DNA of 64,000 nucleotides from Semisulcospira habei (lineage: Eukaryota > Mollusca > Gastropoda > Semisulcospiridae). The notes under the pieces are model-generated. The model did not search any database, had not been told where the DNA came from, and saw only the letters and a program-made list of their open reading frames with translations. The stretch is from the NCBI GenBank assembly GCA_036245525.1, contig BTPG01000006.1, forward strand, positions 70,047,101 to 70,111,100, read 5' to 3'. Of this stretch, positions 60,443-64,000 are shown piece after piece. Numbering within the stretch: the stretch's first letter is position 1; each line of letters opens with the position of its first letter. Position numbers and translations under genes: made by a program.

Positions 60443-60680
60443 CCATTTCCCTCCTCTCTAAGCCAACCTCTGATCAACACACACGTTGGGCGCACACAAA
60501 TAAAGACGGACACACGGCGCTTCCCGCCATTAGTACACTCTGTAGGCTCATGTAGCGACAGGAATCCATCTCTTTCTACTCTAACCCACCCTCTGATCCA
60601 CACACACTGGCACACAGAAATAAAGATGGACACATGATGATTCCCACCATTCATAAGCTCTGTGGTCTGGCGTAGCATAG
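60443..60680. repeat. tandem duplication of about 117 bp
   Basis: Two units sharing AACCTCTGATCAACACACAC / CACCCTCTGATCCACACACA, ACAAATAAAGACGGACACAC / AGAAATAAAGATGGACACAT and CATTAGTACACTCTGTAGGC / CATTCATAAGCTCTGTGGTC. Confidence 0.7.
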
Positions 60681-60869
60681 CTATTCTGAAGCAAAATAAT
60701 AGCACGAGCCACGAAATGACGTCACTTCAAGCTTCACGTCATGGCATCATTAGTCCCACGACGCTGTGTACATAGTGACGACTCGAATTATACGTCACTC
60801 ATCGCAGTACTAACATTTGACATATGAGAGAATCAACTTTGCAATTGTTTTGCCGATTTTCACGCCTAG

Positions 60870-61185
60870 GGTTTACAGGTCACAATATGACCTAATCCTA
60901 CCCCAGGGCCGAGACAAACAGCAGGCTTATGCAAAACTGTTTATGAAAAATCATGCGGGTATTAATGAGAAGATAGTTTTTTTTTGTAAAAGAAAAATTA
61001 AAGTTATGATAGATGTTTTATAAATAACTCCTAGGTCACAATTGACCTAATCGTACCCGACATCTGAGACAAACTGTAGGCTTATGTAAATACTGTATAA
61101 TATGAAAAATCATGCGATTATTAATGAGAAGATTGTTTTTTTTTCTTAAACAAGATTCAATTGTTTTAAGATTAACCCATATAAT
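60870..61185. repeat. tandem duplication of about 158 bp with palindromic AGGTCA sites
   Basis: Unit 1 has AGGTCACAATATGACCT at 60877-60893; unit 2 has AGGTCACAATTGACCT at 61033-61048. Both continue with GAGACAAAC, GGCTTATG, GAAAAATCATGCG and ATTAATGAGAAGAT. The sites are inverted nuclear-receptor half-sites with 5- and 4-base spacers. Confidence 0.7.
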
Positions 61186-61324
61186 TCGTGAAATTAATCC
61201 CCAAAATGTGAAAATATATTTTTTCAAATAATATTTAATTATTACTTAAAAAGTTCTAGAAGTACAATGCTGGTTAACGAACTCATTCAATCTCACTTTT
61301 ATCTATACGCAAAATATCTAGTAA

Positions 61325-62165
61325 CAAGAAAGGCAAAGCCATTATGGCTCACTTGTATGACCTATTTATATATATGTAATCTCTACAGTATTTCTGTACA
61401 CAACGACTGCAGACTGTGTGTGTGTGTGTCTGTGGTTTTCGCCTGCGCATTGAGTTATATTATAAATATGAGAAATGCGCCATATAAATACCATGTATTA
61501 TTAGTATCATGTGTGACCTTTGTGACAATATGGGCCGGCTTTTGCACCAGCAAAATACACGTTTTCTGAAAATGTAGCATTTTTCACTTATCTGTCAAGC
61601 CCCCTGTGACCCTTGACTTTTGCGATGAGTCGAATAAATCAGTATGCATAGGAAGGTCTTATCATCAGCTACCAAGTGCCAAATATGATTAAAACATTTG
61701 CAAAAATATTGATAATACCTACAATTTTATCAAAAATTAGCATTTTACACACATCTGCCGGCCTCTTGTGACCCTTAACTTTTCCGAGGGGTCATCCAAA
61801 TTAGTATGCATAGATAGCTCTTACCATCAGGTATCTCTGTACCAAATTTGGGCTTGAAGTTGTAAATAGTATTTGAGAGAAAAAAAAATCTTTTGTCAAA
61901 ATATGGCAATTTTGGACCTACTTCTTGTGACCCTTGACCTTTCCAAGGGATCAACCAAATTAGTGTGCATAGAAAGGTCTTACCATCAGGTATCTTTGTA
62001 ACAAGTTTGGGTTTGAAGTCGTTAATAGTATTTGAGAAAAAATAAATTATGTCATAATATAGCTATTTTTGGCCAATTTCCTCATCCTCATGACCTTGAC
62101 CTTTGTGAGAGGTCACTCAAATTGGTATGTTTAGAAAGGTCTTGCCACAAAGTATCCTTGAGAGA
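61325..62165 (+). repeat. dispersed repeat, second copy with 160-bp units
   Basis: Starts GAAAGGCAAAGCCATTATGG as at 58805. About 140 bp at 61366-61505, containing (TG)n and GCGCCATATAAATACCATGT, looks like a foreign LINE/SINE tail. Units start near 61608, 61768, 61930 and 62092. Confidence 0.75.
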
Positions 62166-62346
62166 TAGTATATAGGAGAATACAACCCCACCCATTTAAG
62201 AAACAATTGATTTATTTAATCCTTTCCGTAAATAAACAAACACACTTGACCAAATACATTTAACAGATTTATCTGCCCAGTCAGGTCCCCCAACCCCTTG
62301 GAAGCAAAAGGCTAGTTAAAATATCTTATAAAAGAGAGAGCCCTGC

Positions 62347-62475
62347 GACACCTATGTCAGTAATACTGTATCGATACTTCTAAATCAGGGTAAATTACAT
62401 ACGTAATTACGCTAATGACACCTATGTCAGTAATACCGTATCGATAGTTTTAAATCAGGGTAAATTACATAGGCT
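62347..62475. repeat. direct repeat, period 70 bp
   Basis: GACACCTATGTCAGTAATAC and TAAATCAGGGTAAATTACAT each occur twice, 70 bp apart. Confidence 0.85.
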
Positions 62476-62529
62476 ACTTTTCAGAATTTCCAATCTCCCG
62501 TTATCCCAATTCTCAGTGCAAAGAATGTA

Positions 62530-62790
62530 TCTGATTCACCGCATAATGCCCTCTTAACAAACTGCATAATACACCTCCCCCCTCCCCTTAAAACGTCACC
62601 ACCCACCTACCTCCGCACTCAGCCATACAATGTCACAATAAACAATAGACAAGCACGCGGCGACAGTGAGCTGATTCACTACTAAACAAACTGCGTAATA
62701 CACCCCCTTCCCCCTTAAACGTCACCACCCTCCGCACTCATCCATACAATTTCACAATAGACAATGCGCCGATTCACTTCTAAACAAACT
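62530..62790. repeat. imperfect direct repeat
   Basis: AACAAACTGCATAATACACC and TCCGCACTCAGCCATACAAT recur near 62691 and 62731 with small differences. Confidence 0.7.
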
Positions 62791-62967
62791 GACCTACTTT
62801 CACAGTCCACCATACAATTGACATGGCCACACAATCGACAGTGCGCACCAGGAAATATATATATAACCTCAGACTAGTAAACAGCCACCTTCGTTCAAGC
62901 GCGTTATGATTGGACCTGTTCTGAAAAATATGCACCGAACTTGTCTCGGTATGCACCCTACTTGAGT

Positions 62968-63095
62968 CAATATGTACGAGACCAAACACAATAATCATAA
63001 ATGAATTTTTAATTTTTTTTAATATGTACCAGACCCTACACAATATTCATACAGGAATTTATAATTTTTTTAAATATGTACCAGACCCTATGGTT
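62968..63095. repeat. short tandem repeat, period about 58 bp
   Basis: AATATGTACCAGACCCTA occurs at about 63021 and 63075, with a diverged start at 62968. Confidence 0.65.
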
Positions 63096-63334
63096 TTCTT
63101 TCATATATTCAAATAGCCAGCGGCTTCACACACCCACAATGTGGGCAGGGGAAAAAACCCACTCTATGTATAAACACCATGAAGTCTTCACAGACACAGA
63201 ACCAAAATGAGTTTGCAACCTGTTGGAAAACAGAGAAAGCTTTAAGATAAGGCCCTTCTTGTGAGTAGACTAAAGGGTATTTACTGTTGACTTCTGCGCA
63301 GGCCAGCCCTAACAGGACTTGTGACACATGCACT

Positions 63335-63695
63335 CATGCTAGCCTACTCACCCGTAACTCAAAGCTGCCTCCTATTGGCACGTCAATCTCAGTCGCGTCT
63401 GCGCGGCCCCCATAACCCGCCCGTCAGTCACTGAGGACCGTCCATATGATTACACCCGAACTAACCACGGCCTGCGCATGAGGCATAAATTCTCATGAGC
63501 TGCTGCACTGAGTCGCAGGGCTTCGCATGAAAATCTATGCCTCATGCTAGCCTACTACCCGTAACTCAGTCAACGCCTCCCGCACGTCAATCTCGCATCT
63601 GCTGCGCATGAGGCAATAGATTTCTCTGTCCCACCCAAGGCATAACCCGCTCAGGGCCTCAGGGCCAGTCATGATCACGGCCTCGGTGCTGTGGA
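63335..63695. repeat. direct repeat with a family B-like hairpin between copies
   Basis: CATGCTAGCCTACTCACCCG and its near copy at 63544, and CATAACCCGCCCGTCAG and a copy at 63643, mark two diverged halves. GCATGAGGCATAAATTCTCA (63475) and GAAAATCTATGCCTCATGC (63531) form the hairpin. Confidence 0.6.
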
Positions 63696-64000
63696 CGAAC
63701 GAACTATGTTAGGCTAGTTTTGCCTGAAAGATTTTACAGTCATCTGTGTAGTCATTTTGAAAATGATGTGTTGAATGCAAGATGTGTTTTGCTAGGAAGG
63801 ATTTATGTGTTTTGTTAAGAAACATCTTGTAAACCAAAAGATAAGTTTTGTTTTAATCATATTGCAGACGGTTACTTGTATTAAAATTATATTTTGTATT
63901 AAAATGGACTTAATGACGCACGATTCACATTGCGGCCTATTTTGTGGCGCCACTTCGTGTGGGAAGACTGAATTTGTTCTTAACCTCTTACAAACAAGAT
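63696..64000. other. no supported feature
   Basis: Expected to be intron of the FAR gene if its first exons lie further right. No exon-like segment recognised. Confidence 0.35.

Overview
The window looks like animal nuclear DNA dense in repeats, with one host gene spliced across ten visible exons, several lineages of non-LTR retrotransposon, long dinucleotide and tetranucleotide microsatellites and no prokaryotic gene organisation. The mix of L2/CR1-like, RTE-like and Rex1-like LINEs with abundant short palindromic elements suggests a lophotrochozoan, probably a mollusc and perhaps a gastropod. That placement is inference, and no species is claimed.

The only well supported host gene lies on the minus strand between 41178 and 59980. 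Ten exons join without a frame break into the last 392 residues of a fatty acyl-CoA reductase (FAR1/FAR2 family). The part includes the YxxxK active site, the FAR C-terminal domain and a hydrophobic tail. The first exons, with the GxxGxxG nucleotide-binding loop, must lie beyond base 64000. Its introns hold an L2-like LINE (43.3-47.0 kb), a second truncated copy (49.8-51.5 kb), two stacked RTE-like pieces (53.4-55.0 kb) and many palindromes.

Left to right: 0-5.5 kb holds palindromes, G-rich low-complexity DNA and LINE tails. At 5.8-9.0 kb is a decayed L2-like LINE (minus), head to head with a Rex1/CR1-like LINE (plus, 9.0-11.8 kb) that keeps one open 821-codon frame. At 12.0-14.7 kb are two diverged copies of one block separated by a tandem array of about 107 bp. 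At 18.5-27.5 kb is a CR1-like LINE (minus) with an SGNH-esterase ORF1. It is interrupted by an RTE-like LINE, which is itself interrupted by a SINE-like element; all three junctions keep target duplications. At 28-41 kb there is no gene, but many hairpins and one pogo-like nonautonomous transposon. From 58.8 kb to the end are repeat arrays rich in nuclear-receptor-like half-sites.

The most unusual signal is a set of roughly 40 short palindromic elements in several unrelated core families. Many are bounded by TTAA and start with a CYCWTT-like terminal inverted repeat. In the duplicated block at 12-14.7 kb, two different families occupy the same TTAA. Elsewhere neighbouring elements share one TTAA. 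I read them as nonautonomous elements mobilised by a TTAA-specific (piggyBac-like) transposase. No transposase gene is visible here.
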